Of a stretch of 64,000 nucleotides of DNA, positions 16,338 through 25,893 are shown one piece after another. The first letter of the stretch is position 1. Each line of letters opens with the position of its first letter. The translations under genes were made by a program, and so were the position numbers. A model generated the notes under the pieces. The model was not told the origin of the DNA and ran no database searches. It worked only from the letters and a program-made list of their open reading frames with translations. Source of the DNA: Acidimicrobiia bacterium (GTDB taxonomy: Bacteria > Actinomycetota > Acidimicrobiia > Acidimicrobiales > CAIXPF01); NCBI GenBank assembly GCA_947476745.1, contig CANJRG010000001.1:393616-457615 (forward strand), written 5' to 3'.

Positions 16338-19300
16338 CTAGCTGGTGGCGGCGACGGTGATGGTGAAGCTGACCGGGAGCTCTTCCAACGTGCCCGGCAC
16401 CGCCTGTGCTCCGTCGGCGAAGGACACGGCCGAGGCCAGGACCGCCTCGGCCACCGTCGAGCGGTGCGCCTCGATGGCACCGCGCACTGCGTCGGGCAGC
16501 TCGACAACGAGCTCGATACGGTCCGTTACCGCCAGATCGGCGTCCTTGCGGGCCTGCTGGACCAGGCGGATGAGGTCACGAGCGGTGCCCTCGGCGCGCA
16601 GCTCGTCGGTCAGCTCCACCTCGAGGTTGACCACGGCGTCGTTACCGCGCAGCGCTGCGGTGGCGGCACCCTCGGGGGCCGTCAGCGCCAGGTCGAACTC
16701 GCCCGCCACCAAGGTGTGACCGGCCACGGCCACGGTGCCGTCGTCGTTGGCCTGCCACTGCCCGTCCTTGGCCGCCTTGATGACCGTCTGCACGTCCTTG
16801 CCCAGCTTGGGGCCGAGCACCCGGCCATTGGGCCGCAGGACGAACTGGCCGAAGGCCTCGAGGTCGCTGGAGAACTCCACGTGCTTGACGTTGAGCTCAT
16901 CGGCGATCAGCTCGGTGTACGAGGCCAGCTCGTCGGTGTCGCGTCCGGCCACGGTGAGGCGTGCCAGTGGCAGGCGCACCCGCAGGTTGCGGGCCTCGCG
17001 CAGCGACAGGGCGGCGGAACAGACCTCGCGGACCCGGTCCATGCGCCGGACGAGGTCGTCGTCAGCCGGCAGCAGGTCGGGCTGCGGCCAGTCGGTCAGG
17101 TGGACGGACTCCTCCCCGGTGAGGCCGCGGTAGACCTCCTCGGCGAGGAACGGCAGCAGCGGCGCGGCCACCCGGGTGAGGGTGTGCAGCACGGTGTAGA
17201 GCGTGTCGAAGGCGTCACGATCGAGATCGACCCCCCAGAAGCGTTCCCGTGAGCGGCGGATGTACCAGTTGTTGAGGGCATCGAGGAACGCCGCCACGTC
17301 GCTGCACGCGCCGGCCAGGTCGTACTCGTCGAGCCGACGGGTCACCGAGTCGACCAGGGTCCGGGTCTTGGCCAGCACGTACCGGTCGAGCAGGTGCTCG
17401 GAATCGGTGCGCCATACCGCCTGGTATCGGTCGACATTGGCGTAGAGGGTGAAGAAGTACCAGGCGTTCCAGATCGGGTTGAGGACCAGGCGCACCACCT
17501 CGGAGATCCCCGAACCCTCCCGGTCGATGCGCAGGTCGAGCCCGCGCAGGATCGGCGAGGAGATCAGGAACCACCGCAGGGCGTCGGACCCGATGGTCTC
17601 GAAAACCTCTTCCGGATCGGGATAGTTGCGCAGCCGCTTGGACAGCTTGCGGCCGTCCTCGTCGAGCACCACCCCGTGGCAGATGCAGTTCTTGAACGCC
17701 GGCCGGTCGAACAGGGCCACCGACAGCACGTGCATCGTGTAGAACCAGCCACGGGTCTGGGCGATGTACTCGACGATGAAGTCGGCGGTGTGGTCCTCCA
17801 CCCACTCCTTGTTCTCGAAGGGGTAGTGCGACTGGGCGAAGGGCATCGAGCCCGACTCGAACCAGCAGTCGAGCACCTCGGGCACCCGTCGCATCATCGA
17901 GCGGCCGGTCGGGTCGTCGGGGTTGGGCCGCACCAGATCGTCGATGAAGGGCCGGTGCAGGTCCGTCACCGGCACCCCGAAGTCGGCCTCGAGCTCCGCG
18001 ATCGAGCCGTAGACGTCGATCCGGGGGTAGGCCGGGTCGTCACTGCGCCACACCGGGATGGGCGCGCCCCAGAAGCGGTTGCGGGAGACCGACCAGTCGC
18101 GCGCCCCTTCCAGCCACTTGCCGAACGCCCCGTCGCGGACGTGACCGGGGATCCAGTTGATCTCCTGGTTCAGCTCCACCAGCCGGTCACGGAACGCCGT
18201 CACCTCGACATACCAGCTCGACAGCGCCCGGTAGATGACCGGGGTGTCGGTCCGCCAGCAGTGCGGGTAGTTGTGGGTGTAGCTGTCCGCCCGAACCAGC
18301 TTGCCCTCCTCCCGCAACCGACGGGTGATCGGGGTGTTGGCCTCGAACACGTTCATCCCGACGAAGTCCGCCACCTCGTCGGTGAAGCAGCCCTCGTCGT
18401 CGACCGGCACCACCAGCTCGATGCCGTTGGCCTCGCAGACCCGCTGGTCGTCCTCGCCGAACCCGGGGGCCATGTGGACCACGCCCACGCCCTCGCTGGT
18501 GTCGACGAAATCGCCGGCGAGGATCCGGAACGAACCCTGCTCCTTGTACTCCGCGAAGTAGTCGAACAGCGGCTCATAGGTGCGCCCGACCAGCTCGGCA
18601 CCCTTGATGGTGCCGACCTGCTCGGCGTCGGCGAGCTCGCGCTCGTACTTGCCGACCGTCTCCGAGCCGAGCACGAAATGGGTGCCGTCGGCCTCGCGGT
18701 AGATGGCGTAGTCGAGCTCCGGGCCGACGGCCAACGCCTGGTTGGAGGGCAGGGTCCACGGGGTGGTCGTCCACGCCAGGACCTTCATCACCCCGGGATC
18801 GCCGGGGCGGGGGTCGAGGGTGAACAGCACGGTCAGCGCCGGGTCCTGGCGGGGCCGGGTGGCATCGTCGAGGCGGATCTCGAAGTTCGACAGCGGCGTC
18901 TGTGCGCCCCACGAGTAGGGCATGACGCGGTGGGCCTCGTACACCAGGCCCTTGTCGTAGAGCTGCTTGAAGGCCCACATGACGCTCTCCATGTAGGAGA
19001 CGTCCATGGTCTTGTAGTCGTCGTCGAAGTCGACCCAGCGGGCCTGGCGGGTGACGTAGTCGCGCCACTGGCCGGTGTAACGCAGGACCGAGGTGCGGCA
19101 GTGCTGGTTGAAGTTCTCGATGCCGAAGTCGATGATGTTGCGCCGGCCCGAGACGCCGAGCTCCTTCTCCGACTCCATCTCGGCCGGCAGGCCGTGGCAG
19201 TCCCAGCCGAAGCGTCGCTCGACCCGCTTGCCCCGCATGGCCTGGTAGCGGGGCACCACGTCCTTCACGTATCCGGTGAGCAGGTGGCCGTAGTGGGGCA

Positions 19301-19487
19301 GGCCGTTGGCGAAAGGCGGGCCGTCGAAGAAGACGTACTGGTCGTCCTCGGACCGCTGATCGACCGAGCGCTCGAAGGCACCCTCGTGCTGCCAACGGGC
19401 CAGGACAGCGCGTTCGATGGCCGGGTAGTCGGCCCGGACGGGCACCTGCGGATACGGCGTGCCGGCGGAGGAAGAGGGGTCGTTCAT
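16338..19487 (-). CDS. ileS: Isoleucyl-tRNA synthetase
   Basis: About 1049 residues. A class I aminoacyl-tRNA synthetase that charges tRNA-Ile and edits Val. The HIGH-type motif appears as HYGH (residues 65-68) in FANGLPHYGHLLTGYVKD and the KMSKS-type motif as KLSKR near residue 612 in GRKLSKRLRNYPDP. The editing domain lies between about residues 190 and 400 (TTTPWTLPSNQALAVGP), followed by the anticodon-binding helical region (DALNNWYIRRSRERFWG). The HYGH and KLSKRLRNYPDP forms mark the eukaryote-like IleRS type found in many actinobacteria. I start at 19487 rather than the upstream Met at 19526. No T-box leader is visible in the 98-bp gap to msrA. Confidence 0.95.
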   Translation of the reverse strand: MNDPSSSAGTPYPQVPVRADYPAIERAVLARWQHEGAFERSVDQRSEDDQYVFFDGPPFANGLPHYGHLLTGYVKDVVPRYQAMRGKRVERRFGWDCHGLPAEMESEKELGVSGRRNIIDFGIENFNQHCRTSVLRYTGQWRDYVTRQARWVDFDDDYKTMDVSYMESVMWAFKQLYDKGLVYEAHRVMPYSWGAQTPLSNFEIRLDDATRPRQDPALTVLFTLDPRPGDPGVMKVLAWTTTPWTLPSNQALAVGPELDYAIYREADGTHFVLGSETVGKYERELADAEQVGTIKGAELVGRTYEPLFDYFAEYKEQGSFRILAGDFVDTSEGVGVVHMAPGFGEDDQRVCEANGIELVVPVDDEGCFTDEVADFVGMNVFEANTPITRRLREEGKLVRADSYTHNYPHCWRTDTPVIYRALSSWYVEVTAFRDRLVELNQEINWIPGHVRDGAFGKWLEGARDWSVSRNRFWGAPIPVWRSDDPAYPRIDVYGSIAELEADFGVPVTDLHRPFIDDLVRPNPDDPTGRSMMRRVPEVLDCWFESGSMPFAQSHYPFENKEWVEDHTADFIVEYIAQTRGWFYTMHVLSVALFDRPAFKNCICHGVVLDEDGRKLSKRLRNYPDPEEVFETIGSDALRWFLISSPILRGLDLRIDREGSGISEVVRLVLNPIWNAWYFFTLYANVDRYQAVWRTDSEHLLDRYVLAKTRTLVDSVTRRLDEYDLAGACSDVAAFLDALNNWYIRRSRERFWGVDLDRDAFDTLYTVLHTLTRVAAPLLPFLAEEVYRGLTGEESVHLTDWPQPDLLPADDDLVRRMDRVREVCSAALSLREARNLRVRLPLARLTVAGRDTDELASYTELIADELNVKHVEFSSDLEAFGQFVLRPNGRVLGPKLGKDVQTVIKAAKDGQWQANDDGTVAVAGHTLVAGEFDLALTAPEGAATAALRGNDAVVNLEVELTDELRAEGTARDLIRLVQQARKDADLAVTDRIELVVELPDAVRGAIEAHRSTVAEAVLASAVSFADGAQAVPGTLEELPVSFTITVAATS

Positions 19488-19585
19488 AGGCCCTGCCAGC
19501 GTAGTTGTGCCCGCCCTGTCCGCCACAGCAGGCGACAGCCGGGCGTCAACCGGGGCTGAACCGGCCGCAACCGGGCCGCGGTGGC

Positions 19586-20242
19586 TCAGCCGCCGGTCAG
19601 CAGACCGACCGGGCAGCTCACGCCGGTGCCACCGAGCCCGCAGTACCCGTTGGGGACCTTGTCGAGGTACTGCTGGTGGTAGTCCTCGGCGTAGTAGAAG
19701 GTCGGGGCCTCACCGATCTCGGTGGTGACCGGGCCGAGGCGGTACTGGGCCAGGCGGGCCCCGAAGACCTCGGCCGAACGGCGGGCTGCCTCGAGCTGGG
19801 TGGCCGTAGTGGTGTAGATGGCCGAGCGGTACTGGGTGCCGACGTCGTTGCCCTGGCGCATACCCTGGGTGGGGTCGTGGCTCTCCCAGAACACCGCCAG
19901 CAGCTGCTCGAAGGAGACCTGCGCAGGGTCGTAGGCCACCAACACCGCCTCGGTGTGGCCGGTCATCCCTGAGCACACCTCCTGGTAGGAAGCGTGCGGA
20001 GTGTGCCCGCCCTGATAGCCGACCGCGGTGGCGAGGACCCCTTCGGTCTGCCAGAAGCAGCGCTCGGCACCCCAGAAGCAGCCCATACCGAAGTAGGCGA
20101 CCTGCAAACCGTCCGCCCACGGCCCGGTCATCGAGGTGCCGAGCACGGTATGGGCCGGCGCCACCGGCATGGTCTGCGTCCGCCCGGGGAGGGCCTCGTC
20201 AGCGGTGGGGATACGGAGCTTGGGGTGACCGAACAGCGCCAT
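19586..20242 (-). CDS. msrA: Peptide methionine-(S)-S-oxide reductase
   Basis: A 218-residue MsrA that reduces methionine-S-sulfoxide in proteins. The nucleophile is Cys55 in [10 protein letters not shown]; the resolving cysteines are in the C-terminal [14 protein letters not shown], as in the long E. coli-type enzymes. AVGYQGG, the central SHDPTQ and GTQYRS motifs are intact. The ATG at 20242 has GGAAAGGA upstream. It lies on the same strand as ileS but 98 bp apart, and I see no functional link. Confidence 0.95.
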   Translation of the reverse strand: MALFGHPKLRIPTADEALPGRTQTMPVAPAHTVLGTSMTGPWADGLQVAYFGMGCFWGAERCFWQTEGVLATAVGYQGGHTPHASYQEVCSGMTGHTEAVLVAYDPAQVSFEQLLAVFWESHDPTQGMRQGNDVGTQYRSAIYTTTATQLEAARRSAEVFGARLAQYRLGPVTTEIGEAPTFYYAEDYHQQYLDKVPNGYCGLGGTGVSCPVGLLTGG

Positions 20243-20283
20243 GACGATCGACCGTCCTTTCCGGGAGAGCGTGACCGCCAACA

Positions 20284-20919
20284 CTACCGGGAGGCCGGCG
20301 GCTCGGCCCCTCCGGCCGCGGCAAGGCGAGTCGGCCTGACGAACGCGGAGCGGTCGCGCTCCACCGACTCGCGCATCGCGCAGCCCTCGACGTGGTCGTT
20401 GACCATGCCCGTCGCCTGCATCAGCGCATACATGGTGGTGGGACCGACGAAACGCCAACCGCGTGCCCGCAACGCCTTGGACATCGCGCTCGACGCCGGA
20501 GTGGCCGTCAGGGCCCGCACCGCGGCGTGGTCGCAACGGGCTGGGCGATCGGCCGGGTCCGGCTCGAACTGCCACAGGAAGGCGGCGATCGAGCCGGCCT
20601 CGTCAATCAGGTCGAGGGCGCGCCCGGCGTTGCCGATCGTGGCCTCGACCTTGCCCCGGTGCCGCACGATGCCCGCGTCGCCGAGCAGCCGCTCGACGTC
20701 GGCCGGACCGAAGGCGGCCACCTGCGCCGGGTCGAACCCGGCGAAGGCCCGGCGGAAGTTCTCCCGCTTGCGCAGGATGGTCAGCCACGACAGCCCTGCC
20801 TGGAAGCCCTCCAGGCAGAGCTTCTCGAACAGCCGGCGGTCCTCGCCGACCGGCCGGCCCCACTCGTGGTCGTGATAGTGCTGGTAGCCGGGGTCGACAC
20901 CCGGCCACCAGCAGCTCAC
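20284..20919 (-). CDS. tag: DNA-3-methyladenine glycosylase I
   Basis: About 211 residues. Tag removes 3-methyladenine from alkylated DNA as the first step of base-excision repair. The zinc site is complete: Cys near the N-terminus (VSCWWPG), His in YHDHEWG, and the C-terminal His and Cys in [11 protein letters not shown]. The substrate-pocket segment [20 protein letters not shown] is typical. The GTG at 20919 gives the usual N-terminus; a TTG closer to the aldolase gene, 14 nt after its stop, would add about 25 residues. It is in tandem with, and probably coupled to, the upstream HpcH-type gene. Confidence 0.9.
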   Translation of the reverse strand: MSCWWPGVDPGYQHYHDHEWGRPVGEDRRLFEKLCLEGFQAGLSWLTILRKRENFRRAFAGFDPAQVAAFGPADVERLLGDAGIVRHRGKVEATIGNAGRALDLIDEAGSIAAFLWQFEPDPADRPARCDHAAVRALTATPASSAMSKALRARGWRFVGPTTMYALMQATGMVNDHVEGCAMRESVERDRSAFVRPTRLAAAGGAEPPASR

Positions 20920-20999
20920 GACCCCGTCGGCCCGCCGCAGCAGGCCCTCGGCCGCCAGCGGATCACCCGCCCCGGCGGGAACCTCGCTCGCCAAGATGG

Positions 21000-21785
21000 T
21001 CAGTAGATCTTGCCGCTGGAGCTGGCCGAGCCACCCTCGTTGGCGACCTTCACGTCGTTGCGCATCCCGGCGCTGAGGGCCTGCAGGTCGCTCGACACCG
21101 TGATCATTCGGAACCCGTTGCCCACCCGCTTGGCGGCCAACCCGGAGATCGAGTGGATGCCGGGGATCACGCCGTGACGTTGGCAGCTGCCCACGATGGT
21201 GGCGATGGCCTCGTCGAAGACCGTGCCGGGGTTGTCCACCCCGGGCGGCAGGCCGTAGGTGATCGACAGGTCGGCCGGACCGACGTACACCGCGTCGATC
21301 CCGGGCACGGAGAGGATGTCGTCGACGGCCTCGACGGCCTGACGGGTCTCGACCATCGGGATGCAGGCGATCTCGTCGTTGGCCCACGAGAAGTAGTCGG
21401 CACCGAAGGCCATACCGGCGCGGATGGGGCCGAAGCTCCGCGCCCCCGCCGGGGCGTATCGGCATGCGGCCACCGCGGCCTGGGCCTCCGCCCGGGAGTT
21501 CACCATCGGGATGACCACCCCGAGCGCCCCGGCGTCGAGGACCCGACCGATGATGCCCGGCTCCAGCCACGGCACCCGCACGATAGGGGTGGACTCGGCT
21601 CCCCGCATGGCCGCCAGCATGTTGATGGCGACCTGGTAGTCGGCCACCCCGTGCTGCATGTCGATGCAGACGTAGTCGAACCCGCCAAGCGCCGCCGCTT
21701 CGGCCACGAGCGGGCTGGGGATCGACAGCCAGGCACCGTAGGTCGGCTCGCCGGCGCGCCACTTTTCCTTGAGACGGTTCTTCAC
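21000..21785 (-). CDS. HpcH/HpaI-type aldolase (2-oxo-3-hydroxyacid lyase family)
   Basis: A 261-residue class II pyruvate aldolase-like protein. The sequences YVCIDMQHG, IVRVPWLEPGIIGRVLDAGA, IPMVETRQAVEAVDDI and VYVGPADLS match the family core, with metal ligands in the MVET and GPADLS segments. These enzymes cleave 2-keto-3-deoxy acids such as 4-hydroxy-2-ketoheptanedioate. TAGCGT lies 7 nt before the GTG at 21785, a leaderless start that avoids overlap with the divergent gene at 21841. The physiological substrate is unclear because no aromatic catabolic genes are nearby. Confidence 0.87.
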   Translation of the reverse strand: MKNRLKEKWRAGEPTYGAWLSIPSPLVAEAAALGGFDYVCIDMQHGVADYQVAINMLAAMRGAESTPIVRVPWLEPGIIGRVLDAGALGVVIPMVNSRAEAQAAVAACRYAPAGARSFGPIRAGMAFGADYFSWANDEIACIPMVETRQAVEAVDDILSVPGIDAVYVGPADLSITYGLPPGVDNPGTVFDEAIATIVGSCQRHGVIPGIHSISGLAAKRVGNGFRMITVSSDLQALSAGMRNDVKVANEGGSASSSGKIY

Positions 21786-21840
21786 GCCGAGGACGCTACT
21801 CGGCCCCGGCAGGATCGGCCCGGCGTTAAGGTTCGCGGCG

Positions 21841-22665
21841 ATGGGCTGGCTGCAACGAATCATCGGCAGCGACGCGAGCGGGGGCAGGAGTGGCGGCCTG
21901 GCACCGTCGGGCGAGCGGAATCAGGGCAACCCGCCCTCCGCCAACGGGGCGTCCTCGATGCACCTGTTCTGGGACCTCGACGGTCGGTTCGCCGCCGCCG
22001 AGGTCACCCTGACCGTCATCGAGCCACCCCGGGTGGACCGCCTGTACTTCTGGGCCCTGCAGGCCACCTTCACCGACGGCACCGAGGATCTCGGCGGCGC
22101 CCACCTCGGCCTGCAGTGGCACCCCGACTACCCGGGCCGCACCGCCGCCAACTGGGGCGGCTACCGCAGCGGCGGCGGCGAACTCGACGGGTCGACGTCG
22201 GCGCTGCCCTCGGCGTTAGGCAACCCCCACACCCGCAACTTCGCCTGGCAGGCAGCGATTCCCTACCGGCTGCGGATCGAGCGCAGCCCCGACCGGCCCG
22301 GCGCCTGGCGCGGCTCGGTCCGCGACCTACGGACGGAGTCCTCCACGGTGATCCGCGACCTGTACCCGGGCGGCACCCACCTGCGCTCGCTCATGATGTG
22401 GTCGGAGGTCTTCGCCCGTTGCGATCATCCGTCGGTCGCCGTCCGCTGGTCGGACCCCGTGGCCATCGACGACGACGGCAGGCGTCACCGACCGTCGTCG
22501 GTGACGGTGAACTACCAGTCCCTCGACGAGGGCGGCTGCTCCAACACGTCCTGCGATGCCGATACCGATGCCATGACCGACGGCGGCACCGATGCTCCCG
22601 CCATCGTGCAACGGACGGCTGTGGCGCGCACCACGACCCAGGGAACGCACCTGGCCCTACCGTGA
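21841..22665 (+). CDS. Hypothetical beta-rich protein
   Basis: A 274-residue protein not confidently assigned. It has no signal peptide. The middle contains alternating hydrophobic strands and Trp/Gly/Tyr-rich motifs (LYFWALQATFTDG, GGAHLGLQWHPDYPG, ANWGGYRSGG), suggesting a beta-sandwich carbohydrate-related fold; a vague resemblance to DUF3472-like proteins is my impression only. The C-terminus has a short GGCSNTSC Cys pair followed by a disordered tail. TAAGGT is 8 nt before the ATG. Divergent from the aldolase gene. Confidence 0.65.
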   Translation: MGWLQRIIGSDASGGRSGGLAPSGERNQGNPPSANGASSMHLFWDLDGRFAAAEVTLTVIEPPRVDRLYFWALQATFTDGTEDLGGAHLGLQWHPDYPGRTAANWGGYRSGGGELDGSTSALPSALGNPHTRNFAWQAAIPYRLRIERSPDRPGAWRGSVRDLRTESSTVIRDLYPGGTHLRSLMMWSEVFARCDHPSVAVRWSDPVAIDDDGRRHRPSSVTVNYQSLDEGGCSNTSCDADTDAMTDGGTDAPAIVQRTAVARTTTQGTHLALP

Positions 22666-23769
22666 GGCGTCGGCGACCAGGCTGGCGGCATCGTCGGGCA
22701 GCGGGCTCTGCACCGTGAAGGTCCCACCCTTGACCGGATGGGGCAGGGTGAGCCGCCAAGCGTGCAGCATGACCCGGGCCGCGGGCTCGCCTCCGTAGAG
22801 CTCGTCACCCACGATCGGCAGGCCGCCGCCGGCGAGATGCACCCGGATCTGGTGGGTCCGGCCCGTCAGCGGCCGGGCCTCGATCACCACCAGCGGGCCG
22901 GCCGTGCGCCGATGCACCCGGAGCGAGGTCTCGGCCTGATCGCCGCCGCTGCTCACCGGCCCGTACTTCGCCGGACGGTTGCGGGGGCTCACCCGGCCGA
23001 GATGGTTCGACACCGTCCAGGTCTCCCCCGGCAATCGACCGCGACATACCGCAAGGTACTGCTTGACCACCCGGCGGCCGGCGAAGGCGTCGGCGAGCGC
23101 GGCGTTCGCCGAGCGATCCTTGGCGAAGAGCACCAGCCCGGTGGTGTCGCGGTCGAGGCGATGGTGGATGGCCAGGTAGGACCGGTCACCGCCGGGTCCG
23201 TCACCGCCGGGTCCGTCACCGCCGGGTCCGTCACCGCCGGGTCCGTCACCGCCGGGTCCGTCACCGCCGGGCGACCGGGCGGCGAGCAGGGCCTGCACCA
23301 TCCCGTGCAGGTGCGGACGGGCGGGGTCGATCGTGGCGTGGGTGGGCAGGCCCGCCGGTTTGTCCACCACGATCAGCCACTCGTCCTCGTAACGGACCGA
23401 GGACTCGGTGAGCGACGGTACGGCAACCGTCGCCGCGGCCGGGGCCGCGCCACGCCGAGCGGCACCGTCGGACCCGCTGCCGGAAGCGCCGTCGTCGAGT
23501 CGGCAGACGATCCGGTAGCCGAGCTGCACCGAAGCCGACGGGTGGGTATGAACCCGGCCGTTGACCGAGACCGCCCCGGCGACGATCAGCCGTTGGACGG
23601 CGTTGCGGCTGAGCGTCACGCCCTCGGCGGCCAGACCGTCACCGACCACTCGGTCGAGCCGGGCTCCGACCCGGTCCGGCCCGACGATGATCGTGCGGAC
23701 GGCGCCGGCGGACCGGGACGGTGGGCGGCGCGGGGACTGCGCCGGCGAGCGGAACGGAGGCGGTGGCAT
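22657..23769 (-). CDS. RluA/RluD-family pseudouridine synthase with S4 domain
   Basis: About 370 residues. An S4 RNA-binding domain (about 30-95, LSRNAVQRLIVAGAVSVNG) precedes the pseudouridine synthase domain with the catalytic Asp in HHRLDRDTTGLVLFAK and the downstream PLTGRTHQIRVHL. It would isomerise specific uridines of 23S rRNA or tRNA. Unusually, five perfect copies of a 15-bp unit encoding GGDGP lie just before the catalytic motif, in the loop after the DKPAGLPTH strand. Its stop codon region overlaps the end of the convergent hypothetical gene by 9 bp. The ATG at 23769 is the best start; a longer frame upstream exists. Confidence 0.88.
   Translation of the reverse strand: MPPPPFRSPAQSPRRPPSRSAGAVRTIIVGPDRVGARLDRVVGDGLAAEGVTLSRNAVQRLIVAGAVSVNGRVHTHPSASVQLGYRIVCRLDDGASGSGSDGAARRGAAPAAATVAVPSLTESSVRYEDEWLIVVDKPAGLPTHATIDPARPHLHGMVQALLAARSPGGDGPGGDGPGGDGPGGDGPGGDGPGGDRSYLAIHHRLDRDTTGLVLFAKDRSANAALADAFAGRRVVKQYLAVCRGRLPGETWTVSNHLGRVSPRNRPAKYGPVSSGGDQAETSLRVHRRTAGPLVVIEARPLTGRTHQIRVHLAGGGLPIVGDELYGGEPAARVMLHAWRLTLPHPVKGGTFTVQSPLPDDAASLVADASR
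23186..23271. repeat. 15-bp minisatellite inside the pseudouridine synthase gene
   Basis: Five perfect tandem copies of a 15-bp unit (TCACCGCCGGGTCCG on the plus strand, 23186-23260) followed by an 11-bp partial copy. In the minus-strand protein each unit adds one GGDGP block, so gain or loss keeps the frame. Confidence 0.95.
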
Positions 23770-23849
23770 CGACGCCGACACTACGCACGGTGGGGCCATT
23801 CCACGCAGGTGAGGCCCCACCGACCCCGCCGGCCCGTAGGCTGGCCGGT

Positions 23850-24404
23850 GTGCGCGTGACGTCGATGAACCTGTTCTTCACCCTGCTGGCATTCCTCGCC
23901 GGCGGGGCGTCGGTCGCGCTGCTCGCCATCTCGCTGGTCTCCACGCCGGCCGTCGTCCGGCTCCGCCGCGACGTCGCCGACGCCGCGCTGCCGCTGGCCC
24001 TGGCGGTCGCCGCCACCTGCACCGCTGGCAGCCTCTACTACTCCGAGGTGATGGACTACACCCCATGCAAGCTGTGCTGGTTCCAGCGCATCTGCATGTA
24101 CCCGCTGGTGGTGCTCTTCACCGTCGCCGTGGCCCGCAAGGACCGCGGGATCCACCACTACGCCCTTCCGCTGAGCGTCATCGGCGGCGCCATCTCGATC
24201 TACCACTATCAGCTGCAACGCTTGCCGCAGCAGCAGTCCGCGGTGTGCGCGATCGAGGCGCCCTGCACCGCCAAGGAGGTCGAACAGTTCGGTTTCGTGA
24301 CCATCCCGATGATGGCGCTGACCGGCTTCGCCCTCATTGGCACGCTGATGTTCTCTGTGCGCGCCGCGTCCCGTATCCCGCTCACCGACCAGGAGGCGTC
24401 ATGA
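23850..24404 (+). CDS. DsbB-family disulfide bond formation membrane protein
   Basis: About 184 residues with four to five predicted membrane helices, the first starting directly after the N-terminus. The redox motif CKLC (in [16 protein letters not shown]) matches the CxxC of DsbB, and the second Cys pair lies in CAIEAPC. DsbB-type proteins pass electrons from a thiol oxidase to quinone. TAGGCT sits 7 nt before the GTG at 23850; the ATG at 23865 is an alternative. It overlaps the next gene by ATGA, so it is translated with the thioredoxin-fold partner. Confidence 0.85.
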   Translation: MRVTSMNLFFTLLAFLAGGASVALLAISLVSTPAVVRLRRDVADAALPLALAVAATCTAGSLYYSEVMDYTPCKLCWFQRICMYPLVVLFTVAVARKDRGIHHYALPLSVIGGAISIYHYQLQRLPQQQSAVCAIEAPCTAKEVEQFGFVTIPMMALTGFALIGTLMFSVRAASRIPLTDQEAS

Positions 24405-25069
24405 GCCCCAACCCCCCCAAAGCCCCGACCCGCAGCCGTGCACCGTGGATCATCGGATCCGTCGTGGCGGTGGTTGCCCTGCTCTTCGCTGTGGTGGCGC
24501 TGCTGTCGGGAACCGGGTCCGGCGGGAGCGACGGCGGGAGCGCCGACGACGCCGGCCGGATGGGGGTCGTCAACGGCCCGGTCACCATCACCGGGGCGAT
24601 CCTGCCCGCGGTGGCGCAGGCCGGCGCCGACCCGGCTGCGGGCAAGGCGTTCCCCGTCTTGAAGGGCTCCAACCTCCTCGACGGGTCGCCGCTGGAGATC
24701 GGCGCCGACGGCCGGCCCAAGGTCGTGATGTACCTCGCCCACTGGTGCCCGCACTGCCAGGCCGAGGTGCCGGTGATCACCAAGTGGATCGCCGAGCACG
24801 GCAAGCCGAAGGACGTCGACCTCTATGCGGTGTCGACCGCCGTCGCCCCCGAACGGGGCAACTTCCCCCCGGCGTCGTGGCTGGAACGCGAGAAGTGGCC
24901 GGTGCCGACCATGGCGGACACCGAGGACGGCATTGCCTTCAAGGCCGCCGGCCTGTCGTCGTTCCCGAGCTTCGTGGTGGTCGACGCCAACGGGAAGGTC
25001 GTCACCCGCACCTCGGGCGAGCTGAGCACCACCCAGTTCGAGCAGCTGTTGGCCCAGGCCAAGGGCTGA
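24401..25069 (+). CDS. Membrane-anchored thioredoxin-fold protein (TlpA/DsbE/DsbA-like)
   Basis: A 222-residue protein: one N-terminal membrane helix (about 18-36), then an extracytoplasmic thioredoxin fold with the redox motif CPHC in YLAHWCPHCQAEVPV and the cis-Pro loop SSFPSFVVVD. It likely oxidises or isomerises disulfides of exported proteins, recharged by the DsbB protein encoded immediately upstream; the genes overlap by ATGA. AGGAGG at 24391-24396 supports the ATG. The pair is a self-contained disulfide module. Confidence 0.87.
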   Translation: MSPNPPKAPTRSRAPWIIGSVVAVVALLFAVVALLSGTGSGGSDGGSADDAGRMGVVNGPVTITGAILPAVAQAGADPAAGKAFPVLKGSNLLDGSPLEIGADGRPKVVMYLAHWCPHCQAEVPVITKWIAEHGKPKDVDLYAVSTAVAPERGNFPPASWLEREKWPVPTMADTEDGIAFKAAGLSSFPSFVVVDANGKVVTRTSGELSTTQFEQLLAQAKG

Positions 25070-25087
25070 GGTGTTGACTGCGCCGTG

Positions 25088-25786
25088 ATGGACGAGCCTG
25101 CCTTCGCCACCGACGCCGTACCGGCCGCGACCGTCATTCTGTTGCGCGACGGCGACGGCGGGGTGGAGACACTCATGTTGCGCCGCAACGCGGCACTCGC
25201 CTTCGCCGGCGGGGCCTGGGTCTTTCCCGGCGGTCGCGTCGACCCGGGCGACCTCGATCCGGCTCAGCCCGACGACGAGATCGCCGCAGCCCGGCGGGCC
25301 GCGGCGCGCGAAGCGAGCGAGGAGGCCGGGCTCGATCTCGATCCGGCCGAGTTCGCGGTGCTGGCGCGTTGGTGCCCGCCACCGCAGGCCCCACGCCGAT
25401 TCAACACCTGGTTCTTCGTGGCCGCCGCGGGCCAGGGCGAGGTGACCATCGACGGGGGCGAGATCCACGACCACGCCTGGACATCGCCACAGGAGGCGAT
25501 GCGCCGTCGCCTGGTCGGCGAGGTCGAGATGATCCCGCCGACCTGGGTCACCCTGCTCGGGCTGTCGGCGTTCGCCACGGTCGACGAAGCCCTCCGCACC
25601 ATCAGCCAGCGACAGCCCGACGAGTTCGTGACCCGGATGGTCAAGCTCGACGACGGCCGCCAAGCGCTGCTGTGGGGCGGCGACAGCGGCCACGAGACCG
25701 GCTCCCTCGACCTGCCCGGGCCACGGCACCGGTTGTGGCTGCACGAGCCGGAATGGCGCTACGAGCGAGACTTTGACCAGATCTGA
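25088..25786 (+). CDS. NUDIX hydrolase
   Basis: A 232-residue protein of the long NUDIX branch. The segment WVFPGGRVDPGD leads, after a 16-residue insertion, to the box EIAAARRAAAREASEEAGLD (with REASEEAG in place of the usual REUxEExG). The later domain has an MIPPTWVTLLGL segment seen in NUDT7/NUDT19-like hydrolases, some of which cleave CoA derivatives; that assignment is tentative. It begins 18 bp after the thioredoxin-fold gene; the adjoining GTG at 25085 is an alternative start. Confidence 0.78.
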   Translation: MDEPAFATDAVPAATVILLRDGDGGVETLMLRRNAALAFAGGAWVFPGGRVDPGDLDPAQPDDEIAAARRAAAREASEEAGLDLDPAEFAVLARWCPPPQAPRRFNTWFFVAAAGQGEVTIDGGEIHDHAWTSPQEAMRRRLVGEVEMIPPTWVTLLGLSAFATVDEALRTISQRQPDEFVTRMVKLDDGRQALLWGGDSGHETGSLDLPGPRHRLWLHEPEWRYERDFDQI

Positions 25787-25841
25787 CCCGCCACCGGGGT
25801 CCGACACCGGGGTCCGACGCCGCTGGGTCCGACGGCCGTCA

Positions 25842-25893
25842 CCCGATCAGGGCCGCTTCGCCCGATCAGGGCCGCTTCGCCCGATCAGGGCCG
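25842..25893. repeat. 19-bp direct repeat, two full copies and a partial
   Basis: CCCGATCAGGGCCGCTTCG at 25842-25860 and 25861-25879, then 14 bp of a third copy to 25893. The third copy runs into the 3' end of cobS. Two short ACCGGGGTCCGAC repeats precede it from about 25793. Confidence 0.9.

Noticed and set aside
17394..19559. A 721-codon open frame opposite ileS
   Set aside because: It is antisense to a clearly conserved IleRS, shows no family motif, and long antisense frames are expected from GC-rich codon use.
19488..19585. A possible T-box riboswitch before ileS
   Set aside because: The gap to msrA is only 98 bp and I see no T-box sequence or stem I specifier structure.
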